Assembly (NCBI GenBank): GCA_963805645.1
Contig: CAWDVA010000010.1
Coordinates: 62,001 to 126,000, forward strand
Direction of reading: 5' to 3'
DNA: 64,000 nt
Source: CAVXEH01 sp963805645
GTDB lineage: Bacteria > Chloroflexota > Limnocylindria > QHBO01
Position 1 is the first letter of the stretch. Each line of letters starts with the position of its first letter. The notes under the pieces are model-generated. The model made no database searches, was not told the DNA's origin, and was given only the letters and a program-made list of their open reading frames with translations. Both the position numbers and the translations under genes were made by a program. Positions 32,598-42,100 of the stretch are shown one piece after another.

Positions 32598-33626
32598 CTA
32601 ACGATCCATGGGTGCGGGGTCGGGGGCACGGCAGGCGAGGGCGAGCCGTTCGAGCAGCTCGGCCTTCATGCCCTCGGCGTCGATGGCTGTCGCGATGGCG
32701 ACCGGGGGCCGGTCGGGGGCATCGGTCCGGTACAGGCTCCCGGCCAGGGCCGGGTCGTCGCTCGTGTCGCAGGCAAGCCGTTCGGTGACGGACTCGGTGA
32801 CGAGGTCCGGTCGCAGGAGCGAGGCGATGAGGGTGACCGGGTCGTGCAGGTAGCACCCGTCGATCCCATCGGCCTTGCGGTGGAATCCGACGTAGAACCG
32901 GATGGCGTCGCGCACGATCCCGGACAGGTGCGTGTCCGGGAGGATGCGCAGGTCCTCCATGGTGAAGACGACGTCCTGGGTGGCGTCCAGCGGGAAGATG
33001 CGGTCGATGGCACCGCGCGCCAGGCAGAGCTCCGCGGCCTCGGGGTCGACGCACGCGTTCCACTCCCCGGTCTCGGTGGTGTTGCCGCGGTCTTCCAGGG
33101 TGCCGCCCATCCAGACCAGCTCCCGCAGACCGGCGGCGAGGTCCACGCCCTCGCTTGCCGCCGCCCCGAGGTTGGTGAGCGGGCCCAGCGCCACCACGGA
33201 GACTTCGCCCGGGTGGCGGTCGACGTGGGCGGCCACGTACCGCGAGGCAGGGATGGCCGTGTACTCCGTGGTGCCCAGCGCCCGATCCTCGCCGCGCATC
33301 TCGACGTAGCCGGTGCCGGTGGGGCCGTGGGTCTCGTAGGCGGTGCGCAGCCGGCGGACCAGGGGCCGTGCGGCACCGATGCTGACCGGCACGTCGCCGC
33401 GCCCCACCAGGTGCAGCACCTTGCCCGTGTTGCGGGCGACGTGCTGGATCTCCACGTTGCCGGCGACGCAGGTCACGCCCCGCAGGTTGAGCTCCGGCGC
33501 GGTGGCCGCGATCAGGAGGGCCACCAGGTCGTCGATTCCGGTGTCGACGTCAAGGACCACCGGGCGACGCGACGGGGTGGCGTCAGCGCTCCCAGGGGTC
33601 GACGCGATCTGCTCAGGACCCTCCAT
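32598..33626 (-). CDS. nucleoside hydrolase (IunH family)
   Basis: 342 aa. The calcium/ribose-binding DxDxGxDD motif is VLDVDTGIDDLVAL, and further ligands occur in VALGPLTNLG and LHDPVTL. The family cleaves ribonucleosides to base and ribose. The ATG (MEGPEQIAS) has a TAGCAT box 8 nt upstream and excludes the 9 residues of the longer frame. It is the first gene of the five-gene unit hydrolase, S, T, A, A; the S gene starts 13 bp after its stop. Confidence 0.88.
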   Translation of the reverse strand: MEGPEQIASTPGSADATPSRRPVVLDVDTGIDDLVALLIAATAPELNLRGVTCVAGNVEIQHVARNTGKVLHLVGRGDVPVSIGAARPLVRRLRTAYETHGPTGTGYVEMRGEDRALGTTEYTAIPASRYVAAHVDRHPGEVSVVALGPLTNLGAAASEGVDLAAGLRELVWMGGTLEDRGNTTETGEWNACVDPEAAELCLARGAIDRIFPLDATQDVVFTMEDLRILPDTHLSGIVRDAIRFYVGFHRKADGIDGCYLHDPVTLIASLLRPDLVTESVTERLACDTSDDPALAGSLYRTDAPDRPPVAIATAIDAEGMKAELLERLALACRAPDPAPMDR

Positions 33627-33634
33627 CGGCGTCA

Positions 33635-33640
33635 ATGCTA
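33635..33640 (-). promoter_or_regulatory. TAGCAT -10 box of the nucleoside hydrolase/ECF operon
   Basis: Ends 8 nt before the ATG and overlaps the stop region of the HMG-CoA lyase gene (33638). Confidence 0.5.
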
Positions 33641-34543
33641 CCGAGTCGGCCAACCCCCGGCGCGCCCGACCTTCGACTCCACCGGCCGTCCGAGCCGCGC
33701 GGCGATGAAGCGGGCCGCTTCCAGGATGCGGTCGAGGTCGACGCCGTGGCGGACCCCCTCGCGATCGAGGAGGTAGACGAGGTCTTCGGTGGCCAGGTTG
33801 CCGGCGGTCCCGGGGGCGAACGGGGAGCCGCCGGTTCCGCCGGTCGAGGCGTCGAAGGTCCGATATCCCAGCTCCAGCGCAGTGACGACGTTGGCCAGGG
33901 CGGTTCCCCGGGTGTCATGGAAGTGGAGGCCGATGGCGTCGGCGCCGATGCCGGCGCCCTCCAGCGCCCCGAGCACGCGCCGCACGTCCGCGGGTCCGGC
34001 TGCGCCCACCGTGTCGCTGATGCCCAGCTCGTCCACGCCCAGGTCCAGGAGGCGGCGGCTCAGGTCCACCACGACCTGCTCGCCCACCTCGCCCTCGTAC
34101 GGGCAGCCGAAGGCGGTGCTCACGTAGGCGCGCACCCACCAGCCACGCTCGCGCGCCGCGGTGACCGCCGGCGCGAACGTCTCGAGCGACTGCTCGATGC
34201 TCATGTTGATGTTGTGCTGCGCGTACGACTCGGTGGCGGCGGTGAAGACGCAGATCGCCTCGACCTTCGCAGCCTCGGCGCGGGCGAGACCCCGCGCGTT
34301 GGGCACCAGGGTCGAGTAGCGGACGCCGGGGCGCCGCACGAGGCGGGTCATCAGCTCGTCGGCATCCGCGAGCTGGGGAACCGCGGCGGGGGACACGAAG
34401 CTGGTCGCCTCGATCTCGCGCAGGCCGGCATCGGCGAGGAGGTCGCAGAAGCGAAGCTTGTCCTCCACCCCCACGACGGTCGCCTCAGCCTGGAGCCCGT
34501 CGCGCGGCCCAACCTCGTAGATGCGGACCTCCGCGCGGCTCAC
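33638..34543 (-). CDS. hydroxymethylglutaryl-CoA lyase
   Basis: 301 aa from a GTG that overlaps the carboxylase stop as GTGA. DRE-TIM metallolyase: GPRDGLQAEA, SFVSPAAVPQ, FHDTRGTALAN and GGTGGSPFAPGTAGN, ending in ATEDL. HMG-CoA lyase cleaves HMG-CoA to acetyl-CoA and acetoacetate at the end of leucine degradation. The Cys found in the glycine loop of classic lyases (GGCPYA) is Ser here (GGSPFA), so activity or substrate may differ. Co-transcribed with the biotin-carboxylase gene. Confidence 0.86.
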   Translation of the reverse strand: MSRAEVRIYEVGPRDGLQAEATVVGVEDKLRFCDLLADAGLREIEATSFVSPAAVPQLADADELMTRLVRRPGVRYSTLVPNARGLARAEAAKVEAICVFTAATESYAQHNINMSIEQSLETFAPAVTAARERGWWVRAYVSTAFGCPYEGEVGEQVVVDLSRRLLDLGVDELGISDTVGAAGPADVRRVLGALEGAGIGADAIGLHFHDTRGTALANVVTALELGYRTFDASTGGTGGSPFAPGTAGNLATEDLVYLLDREGVRHGVDLDRILEAARFIAARLGRPVESKVGRAGGWPTR

Positions 34544-36609
34544 CGCTCCGTCCTCATCGGCGCATCGTAGGCGGTGACCTCGGCGAGCGGATCCCCGCGC
34601 CGCACCTGGTCGCCCTCGGCGACCGCGATCCGGGTCACCGTCCCGGCCAGCGGCGTCGCGACCGCATGCTCCATCTTCATGGCCTCGATGACCACGACCA
34701 CCGCGTGCTCGGCCACCGCCGCCCCCTCGAGCGCCCGCACCGCCACGACCCGGCCGGGCATGGGCGCGGTCAGCAGCGCGTGGCCCTCCGCCGTCGCCGC
34801 GTGCCGGACCGCCTCCTCCACCGTGGGCGGCGGCGCGAGCGAGATCTCGATGCTCTGGCCCTCCACGTCCACGTGGGCGATGCCACCGTCCACGACGACC
34901 GGCGGCGCCGTCCCGGCGCCTGTCGGTGCACCGGTCCATTCCTCCTCGCCGGCCGCCAGCCGCACCGACGGCGGGCCGTTCAGGCGCCATGCCCCGCCCC
35001 ACGCGTCGCGCGGCGTCCGGCTCGCCGCCAGAAGTGCCTGCCCCGCGGCGGTCCAGGCGGCCGGTCCCGGGCTCGGCCGCCCGGGAAGGGCCAGTGCCGC
35101 GAGCGTGTCGGTCCGCATCTCGCCATCGCGCAGGGCCGGCTGCCCGGCGAGCCAGCGGAGGAAGCGCACGTTGGTCCGGACGCCGAGGATCGACGTGGCA
35201 GCGAGCGCGGCACCCAGCCGGTCGAGCGCCTCGGCGCGGTCCCGGCCATGCGCCACCAGCTTGGCGAGCATGGGGTCGAAGCGGTCGGACACCTCGTCGC
35301 CCTCGCGCACGCCGGCATCGATCCTGATCCCGGCACCCGACGGCCACCGGATGCGCAGCAGGCGCCCCGTGGCCGGCAGGAAGCCGGCCTCCGCGTCCTC
35401 GGCGTAGATCCGGGCCTCGATCGCGTGCCCGCGCTGCCGGACATCGGCCTGCGTCAGGCCCAGCGGGTGACCCTCGGCGACCCGCAGCTGGTCCTCCACC
35501 AGGTCGCGGCCGGTCACCGCCTCGGTCACCGGGTGCTCCACCTGGAGCCGGGTGTTCATCTCCAGGAAGAAGAACTCGCCGCCATCGGCCAGCAGGAACT
35601 CGACCGTCCCGGCACCGACGTAGCCCACGTCCGCCGCCAGGCGCAGGGCCGAGGTGCCCATGCGCTCGCGGATCGCCGGCGTGACCGCCGGCCCGGGAGA
35701 CTCCTCGATCACCTTCTGGTTGCGCCGCTGGGTGCTGCAGTCGCGCTCGCCCAGGTGGATCCCGTGCCCATGGCCGTCGAAGAGGACCTGCATCTCCACG
35801 TGGCGCGGGCCTGTCAGGTACCGCTCGAGGATGAGCCGGTCGTCGCCGAAGGAGCGTGCCGCCTCGCGTCGGGCCGCCGCCAGCGCCTCGGCCAGGTCCC
35901 CGGGCCGACGCACGACGCGCATCCCCTTGCCGCCGCCGCCCGCCGACGGCTTCACGAGCAGGGGATAGCCGATGCGGTCGGCTTCCGAGGACAGGGCGTC
36001 GTCGTCCTGCGCCGCACCGTCGTAGCCGGGCAGGGTGGGGACGCCCAGGCCGGTCGCACGCCGCCGGGCCGCGGCCTTGTCACCCATGGCCTCGATGGCT
36101 TCGGGGGGCGGCCCGATCCAGGTCAGCCCGGCGGCGATGACCGCGGACGCGAACGCGGCGTTCTCCGCGAGGAAGCCGTACCCCGGATGGATCGCCGAAG
36201 CCTGCGCCCCGATCGCCGCCTCCACCAGCGCATCCCCGTCGAGATATCCGGGAATCTCCCGCACCTGGTCCATGCCGTCCGGCGCCCGCTCGCCGGGGAG
36301 GTGGACGCCCACGGTCCGCATCCCCATCCGCCGGGCGGTGCGCGCGATGCGCACCGCGATCTCGCCACGGTTGGCGATGAGCAGCGAGCGGATCGGCCGC
36401 GTTCCGGGGACGCCGGGCGCGGACCGGACGACCCCGGGCTGCGCGACGTCGGAACCGGCGACGAGCGACAGCGACGAACGCGACACCCGCAGCCGGCCAC
36501 CGACCCGGGTGGCGGGCAGCCTTCCGGCCGTGATCCAGCGCTGCACCGTGCGGGGCGTCACGCCCAGGGCATCGGCGACTTCGCGGGGCGTCAGGAGCTC
36601 ATCGGCCAT
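34540..36609 (-). CDS. acyl-CoA carboxylase alpha subunit (biotin carboxylase/BCCP) with N-terminal HTH domain
   Basis: 689 aa. Residues 1-50 form an excisionase/MerR-type helix-turn-helix: LTPREVADALGVTPRTVQRW, then AGRLPATRVGGRLRVSRSSL. After a 20-residue linker the biotin carboxylase starts at about 73 (SLLIANRGEIAVRIA), with the ATP-grasp loop KPSAGGGGKGM, catalytic FLEMNTRLQVEHPVTE, and the biotinylated Lys in EAMKMEHAV. Apart from a GTG at codon 43, no in-frame start lies between the HTH and the carboxylase, so the fusion is encoded. Typical alpha subunits lack it. Partner is the carboxyltransferase at 42554; pathway is leucine/isovalerate catabolism. Confidence 0.92.
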   Translation of the reverse strand: MADELLTPREVADALGVTPRTVQRWITAGRLPATRVGGRLRVSRSSLSLVAGSDVAQPGVVRSAPGVPGTRPIRSLLIANRGEIAVRIARTARRMGMRTVGVHLPGERAPDGMDQVREIPGYLDGDALVEAAIGAQASAIHPGYGFLAENAAFASAVIAAGLTWIGPPPEAIEAMGDKAAARRRATGLGVPTLPGYDGAAQDDDALSSEADRIGYPLLVKPSAGGGGKGMRVVRRPGDLAEALAAARREAARSFGDDRLILERYLTGPRHVEMQVLFDGHGHGIHLGERDCSTQRRNQKVIEESPGPAVTPAIRERMGTSALRLAADVGYVGAGTVEFLLADGGEFFFLEMNTRLQVEHPVTEAVTGRDLVEDQLRVAEGHPLGLTQADVRQRGHAIEARIYAEDAEAGFLPATGRLLRIRWPSGAGIRIDAGVREGDEVSDRFDPMLAKLVAHGRDRAEALDRLGAALAATSILGVRTNVRFLRWLAGQPALRDGEMRTDTLAALALPGRPSPGPAAWTAAGQALLAASRTPRDAWGGAWRLNGPPSVRLAAGEEEWTGAPTGAGTAPPVVVDGGIAHVDVEGQSIEISLAPPPTVEEAVRHAATAEGHALLTAPMPGRVVAVRALEGAAVAEHAVVVVIEAMKMEHAVATPLAGTVTRIAVAEGDQVRRGDPLAEVTAYDAPMRTER

Positions 36610-36615
36610 GTCGCG

Positions 36616-36621
36616 ATTGTC
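36616..36621 (-). promoter_or_regulatory. GACAAT -10 box, leaderless start at 36609
   Basis: Ends 6 nt before the ATG of the HTH-carboxylase fusion, supporting that ATG as the true start. Confidence 0.45.
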
Positions 36622-36650
36622 GCACCGGCCGGGGCCGGCGCGACGTCCGG

Positions 36651-37453
36651 CTAGTCTCGCCAGGCGGCGGGGCGCTTCTCGAGGAAGGCGCTCAGGCCCT
36701 CCTGCCCCTCCTCCGACACCCGCTGCCGTGCCGCGATGCCGACCACCAGGTCGCGGGCGTCGGCGGCGTCGAGCCCACGCAGCGCGCGGATCACGGCCTT
36801 CGCCTCGCGGGCCGCGGTGGGACCCGCGCCCAGGAGCTCGTCGACCACCGCCTCGACCCGGGCGTCGAGGGCTGCCTCGTCGGGCAGGACCTCGTGCACG
36901 AGACCGATGGCAGGGCGCGGTCCGCGCCGAAGCGCTCGCCGGTCGGGAAGAGCGCCCGCGCCTGCGACTCGCCGATCTTGGCCACGACGAACGGCGCGAT
37001 CACCGCGGGAAGGATCCCGAGCTTCGTCTCGGTGAAGCCGAAACGGGTGTCCGCGGAGGCAAGCACCACGTCGGACACGGCACACAGCCCCATCCCGCCG
37101 CCCAGCGCGGCACCGTGGACGCGGGCCACCACCGGGACCGGGCAGCGGTCGATGGTCGCCATCATGTCGTGGAGCCGGCCGGCATCCGCCTGGTTCTCCC
37201 CGAGGGTGAGCCCCAGCGCCGCCTTCTGCCATGCAATGTCGGCCCCGGCCGAGAAGCTGCGCCCCTCGCCGGCCAGGACCACGGCCCTGAGGCGATCCGC
37301 CGGCTCCGCGGCCAGCTCGGCGAACGTGGCATCCAGGGAAGCGATGAGCTCGGCGTTGAAGGCATTGCGGACCTCGGGCCGGGCCAGCGTCACGCGCGCC
37401 ACCACACCGTCGCGGCCGCTGCGATCCACGCGCAGGCCGAATCGATCGCTCAT
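36651..37453 (-). pseudogene. enoyl-CoA hydratase/isomerase, frameshifted
   Basis: Crotonase-fold enzyme, by context methylglutaconyl-CoA hydratase of leucine breakdown. The N-terminal frame has RPEVRNAFN, GRSFSAGADIA and HGAALGGGMGLCAV, then runs to TGERFGADRAL, after which it leaves the family sequence. The other frame resumes immediately (IGLVHEVLPDEAALDARV) and finishes EEGQEGLSAFLEKRPAAW at 36651. A missing base near 36909-36912 (plus strand reads ATGGCAGGG where ATGGCCAGGG is expected) accounts for this. The oxyanion-hole part is intact. Could be a sequencing error. ATG overlaps the SseB-like gene by 4 bp. Confidence 0.85.
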
Positions 37454-38262
37454 CGGCCGGTCCGCCGGTAGAACGGTTCCGCGACGCCGCGCACGCTCGA
37501 CAGCAGTGGCTCCTCGAGCCAGACCACGTCCGTTCCGTCCGGCACGTCGACCGTCGCGGATGCGTCCTCGTCGCCGACGAGTCCCAGCAGCAGGCGGCGC
37601 ACGCCGTCGCTCTCAGCCTCGACGAGGTAGGCGGCATCGACCGATGAGCCCGCGAGGTCCCGGGCCACGGAGGACTCCAGGGTGAGCGACTCGGTGCCGG
37701 GCAGCCGCAGCGCGAGGGACGAGCGCCGAGTCGTCGCGAAAAGCGGATCGTCCGTGCCCGGCAGGCGGCCGGCGGCCAGGGCGCCGACCTCCTCGGCGGA
37801 GAACTCGTAGGGGATGGGCCCGGCCGGATCCAGGATCGCCGGCAGGCCGTTCGAGGCGAGGTTGGCGAAGGCGATGCGCGCCGGGATGGGCAGGTTGGCC
37901 GTGCCGAGCGGGGACCAGGCGGCAAGCGCGGCGACCGAGCCGAACAGGACGTTCACCGGGTTGCCGGAGCCGTCCCGGGCCAGCATGACGCTGATCTCGA
38001 CCTCCTCCTCGTCGTTCACCGCCGACGCCAGCGCCGCCCTGGCCTCCTCGCCGTGGCTGGGGGGCACGGGCAGCAGCACCGTCCCGCTCATGAGGGTCCG
38101 ATAGAACTCGGCCAGCAGCGCCGGGTCCGCATCGGCGGTGCCCTGGGCGCCGCGCGCCGCGCGCATCGCCTCGAACAGGTTCACCGCGCTGGTCTCGAGG
38201 GAGCCCGTCGGGGTGGACCGGTCGTGGGAGCCGGGCTGGGGTCGCTCGAAGGTGTCGCTCAC
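37450..38262 (-). CDS. SseB-like protein
   Basis: 270 aa, GTG start. The central region resembles the SseB N-terminal domain: LLAEFYRTLMSGTVLLPVP, VMLARDGSGNPVNVLFGS, split here, and LAAWSPLGT, FANLASNG, GPIPYEFSAEEV. The first 40 residues are low complexity. SseB-like domains are of unknown function, seen in actinobacterial and enterobacterial proteins. It begins the unit that ends in the hydratase, LIU-type, with a 4-bp overlap. A TACGCT box lies 6 nt upstream. Confidence 0.72.
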   Translation of the reverse strand: MSDTFERPQPGSHDRSTPTGSLETSAVNLFEAMRAARGAQGTADADPALLAEFYRTLMSGTVLLPVPPSHGEEARAALASAVNDEEEVEISVMLARDGSGNPVNVLFGSVAALAAWSPLGTANLPIPARIAFANLASNGLPAILDPAGPIPYEFSAEEVGALAAGRLPGTDDPLFATTRRSSLALRLPGTESLTLESSVARDLAGSSVDAAYLVEAESDGVRRLLLGLVGDEDASATVDVPDGTDVVWLEEPLLSSVRGVAEPFYRRTGR

Positions 38263-38268
38263 GCAGCG

Positions 38269-38274
38269 AGCGTA
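38269..38274 (-). promoter_or_regulatory. TACGCT -10 box, leaderless start at 38262
   Basis: Ends 6 nt before a GTG start; the divergent TAGCAT box is 36 bp further on. Confidence 0.4.
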
Positions 38275-38309
38275 CCGGATCGGCGGCGGCGGCGGCGGAT
38301 GCCCGGTGC

Positions 38310-38315
38310 TAGCAT
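38310..38315 (+). promoter_or_regulatory. TAGCAT -10 box, leaderless start at 38322
   Basis: Ends 6 nt before the ATG. Confidence 0.5.
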
Positions 38316-38321
38316 CGGGCC

Positions 38322-39110
38322 ATGCCCACCGGGATCGACCACCTGGTCATTGCCGTCCCCGATCTCGACATCGCGGCCGAGACCCTGGAGACCCGGGTCG
38401 GGCTGGCCCTCACCGGTGGAGGACGTCACCCCGGGGCGGGCACGGCGAACCGGATCGCGTTCCTGGCCGACGGTTCCTACCTCGAGCTCATCACGGTGGA
38501 GGATCGGGCGGCTGCCGGGAGCTGGCCCGTGGGACGCGCCACCCTCGATGCGCTGGACGGGTCCGCTGGCGGGCTGGCGGCCTACGCCCTGCTCGACGAC
38601 CGCCTGGAGGCCACCGTTCCCGAGCTGCAGGCCAACGGCAGCACCATCGGCCCGGCACAGCACGGCTCGCGGCAGCGCCCGGACGGCGAGCTGGTCGAGT
38701 GGTGGACCGCCGCGCCGGATCGGATCGGGCCCGACGGCGTCCCGTTCCTCATTCGCCATGCATACGCCGGTGCCGAGTGGGGCGCGGATGCGATGGCCGG
38801 GCGCCGGAACTACCGCCATCCGATCGGAGGTCCCGCGGTCCTGCTGCGGCTGGACATTGCCACGGCCGACCCGCCTGCCCTCGCGGCGCGCTACCGTCGG
38901 GAGCTGGGCGTCGAGTTCTGGGCGGTCGCCGACCTGGCGGTCTGCAGCCTGGGACCGCACACGATCCGGCTCGTGCCCCGTCGAGAGATGGAGGTGCCGG
39001 CCATCGTTGTGCTCGGCGCCGCGATCGATGCCCCGCGCTCATCGACGCTGCTGGGCCTGCGCTTCGACGTCGAGCCCGCGGAGGTGACGGCCGCCCTCGC
39101 CGCGCGCTGA
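38322..39110 (+). CDS. VOC family protein (glyoxalase_3-like)
   Basis: 262 aa with two related halves. Starts TGIDHLVIAVPDLDIAAETL, typical for VOC/glyoxalase_3 proteins, with FLADGSYLELITV as the first-half ligand strand. The second half repeats a weaker copy around VLLRLDIATADPPALA. Family members include uncharacterised lactoylglutathione-lyase relatives. The substrate is unknown. 29 bp before the cyclase/ATPase gene on the same strand. Confidence 0.8.
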   Translation: MPTGIDHLVIAVPDLDIAAETLETRVGLALTGGGRHPGAGTANRIAFLADGSYLELITVEDRAAAGSWPVGRATLDALDGSAGGLAAYALLDDRLEATVPELQANGSTIGPAQHGSRQRPDGELVEWWTAAPDRIGPDGVPFLIRHAYAGAEWGADAMAGRRNYRHPIGGPAVLLRLDIATADPPALAARYRRELGVEFWAVADLAVCSLGPHTIRLVPRREMEVPAIVVLGAAIDAPRSSTLLGLRFDVEPAEVTAALAAR

Positions 39111-39127
39111 GGCTTGACCGTCTTCCG

Positions 39128-39133
39128 CACAAT
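39128..39133 (+). promoter_or_regulatory. CACAAT -10 box, leaderless start at 39140
   Basis: Ends 6 nt before the ATG. Confidence 0.4.
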
Positions 39134-39139
39134 CGGCCG

Positions 39140-42100
39140 ATGGAACCCGGCCAGGTAGCGGAACGCCGGATCGTCAGCGTGCTGTTTGGTGACATCGTGG
39201 GATTCACGCCGCTCGGCGAGCGGCTCGATCCGGAGGACGTCGCCACCATCCAGGATGCCTACTTCGCCGCGGTCCGGGAGATCGTGGCGCGCTATGGCGG
39301 CCGCGTGGAGAAGTTCATCGGGGATGCGGCCATGGCGGTCTTCGGCCTGCCCCGCGCCCGGGACGACGATGCCGAGCGCGCGGTGCGTGCCGGGCTCGCC
39401 CTGGTGGCGGCGGTGGAACAGCTGGGTCCGCGGCTCGGCCTCGACGAGGCCGCCCTCCGCCTCCGGGTCGGCATCAACACCGGCGAGGTCGTCGCGACCC
39501 TGGGCGGGCCTGAGGAGTGGAGGATCACCGGCGACACGGTCAACACCGCGGCCCGTCTGCAGACCGCCGCTCCGCCGGGCGGCGTGCTCCTCGGTGAGAC
39601 GGCGGCGTTGAGCGTGGCCGACACGGCGGACCTGACCGAGACGGGCCCCATGACCCTCAAGGGCAAGGCGGAGCCGGTGCGCGGCTGGATCGTCGACGGG
39701 ATCCTCCCCGCCAGATCGCGTGAGCGCGCCATGGGGCAGCTGACGGCGCCGCTCCTCGGGCGCGAGGCGGAGCTGGCACGGATCGTGGGCACCATCCGGG
39801 AGGCGAGTGGCCTCACGCGCCGAATCGTGGTGGTCGCGCCCCCGGGCGTCGGCAAGAGCAGGCTCATGGACGAGCTTGCCGGGTCGGATCTCGGCGGTGC
39901 CCGCGTCCTCCGTGCCGTCGCCCGGCCGGAGGCCGGGTCCCCCTTCGCCGTGGTCGCGGACCTCGTGCGCGAGGCGCTGCTGTCCGAGGGGTGGGACCCG
40001 GACGCCGGGCCGTCTGACGGGGCGGGCGTGGCTGCGATCCTCGAGCGCTGCGGTGCTCCGCATGCGCGGTCCGGCGTTCTCGCCGAGGAGGTCGCGGCGC
40101 TGCTCGCGCCGGGAGCCGAGGCTCCATCCGCGGACGCCACCGCGCGCGACAGCCGCTTCGACGCGTGGGTCGAGGTCCTGGACCTGCTGGCCGGCGCGGG
40201 AGCCAGCGTGTGGCTCCTCGAGGATCTCCACTGGTCCGGACCGGACCTGCTGGCGTTCGTCGACCGCGCGCACCGGGCGCCATCGGGCTCCGGGCGGGTG
40301 GTGGTCGCCACGGCCCGCCCCTCGCTTCTGGAACGCGCTCCCGCCTGGTGCGGGCCCCACCCGGAGGCCGCGATCGACCGCCTGGACCTGGAGCCACTCG
40401 GGGCCAGCGAGGCGCGCGCCCTGGTTCGCGCCCTGGTGGGCGAGGCGCTCGGCGCCGACCTCGTGGACCGCATCGTGGCCGGATCGGATGGCAATCCGCT
40501 CTTCATCGAGGAGCTGCTGCGGACCTGGGTGAGCGTCGGGACCCTCGCCCCGAACCCGGCAGGAGGCTGGCAGCTCGAGGGCGAAGCGGGGGCGATCTCG
40601 CTGCCGGCGACCGTGCAGGCCATCTACGCGGCCCAGATCGATGACCTGCCCCCGGACGCGCGTCAGCTGGCCCGTCATGGGTCCGTCGCCGGCCGCGCGT
40701 TCCCGCGGCGTGCCCTCGAGGCGCTCGAGGCAGACGAGGGCGATGCCCTCGAGCGGCTCCGGCTACGCGCCCTGATCGACGGACCGGCGGAGGCCGAGCT
40801 GGGACCCACCTACGTGTACCGTCATGCGCTGCTCCGGGATGCCGGCTACGCGACGCTCGCCCGCTCCGAGCGCGCCCGGCTCCACGCCCAGCTCGCCGCC
40901 TGGATGGCGACCGCCGCCGGCGCTCGCGCCGGCCGGATCGCCGAGGGGATCGCCCGCCACTATCTGACCGCCCTCGAGACGCTGCCGGCGCTGGCACCGC
41001 CGGGCGGAGGGTTGAACCGCGACGAGCTGAGAACCACGACCACGAGCTGGCTCGAACGCGCTGCGGTGACGGCCCTCGCCGCCGGGGCGCCGGCAGCGGC
41101 GCGGGAGCTCATCGAGGCCGCGCTGCGCTGGACCGACGACCAGGCGACCGCCGATCGCGCCCGCCGGCTTGGGCTGCTGGGCGAGGCGACCGCCTTCAGC
41201 GGCGACATGGACGAAGGACTCGCGGCGTATCGGGAGGCGGCGGGGATCTTCGGGTCGCTCCTGGGGTCGTCCGCGCCGCCCGACGAGCGGACCGCGCTCC
41301 GCGAGGCCTACGCGAGCGCCGTCCATGCGCAGGGCACGATCCTCATCGAGCAGCTGCAGTTCCGCCCGGCCCTGGCCCTCGCCCACGAGGCCCTCGCGCT
41401 GCTCGGCCCGCCGGACGACCTGGCCGCGTCCCGGCTCCGGCACCTCGCCGGGTGGGCCCGGTTCGCCTACCAGCCCGGCCCCGAGGCCCACGCGGACCTC
41501 GAGGCGGCACGCGACGGGGCCGAGCGCGCGGGAGACGCCAGGCTGCGGCTCGAAGCGCTGTACCTGCTGGGCGGGCTGCGGGTCGAGACGGGCGAGGCGA
41601 CGGTGGAGGAGGCCGGGCGCCTGGACGAGGAGGTCGCGGCGCTTGCCCAGGAAACGGGCGACATGCGGCGGGCGGCCGGAGCCTTGCGTGCCCGCGGCCT
41701 GACCGTCCTTGAGCACGACCCGGCCGGCGCCGGTCCCTGGCTCGACCGGGCGGCGGCCCTCGCGGAGGCCCACGGCATGCTCGAGGAGACGGCCTGGGTC
41801 GAGTACGCCCGCACGGAGGTCGGGTTCATCACCGGGGACTGGCCCACAGCCATGCAGCGCGCCCTCGCGGCGCTGGAGATTGCCGAGGCCAACGCGTACC
41901 ACCGCCCCGTGGTTCGCACCTGGTTCGTCCTGAGCCCCATGGCCCTCCTGCTGGGCCGGGGCGACCTGCTGCAGCGCGCGAAGGCGTGGTTCGACCCGCA
42001 CCGGGCCACGTTCCCCGACTCACCGTACGGACGGTTCATGCACACCGCGGTCGACCTGCGTTTCGCGGCCGCGGGCTTGATGGAGCCGTTCGAGCCCGGC

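Noticed and set aside
38138..39139. Upstream extension of the cyclase frame to 38138
   Set aside because: Overlaps the VOC gene in another frame and is Arg/Gly-rich; the cyclase domain starts right after 39140, next to a -10 box.
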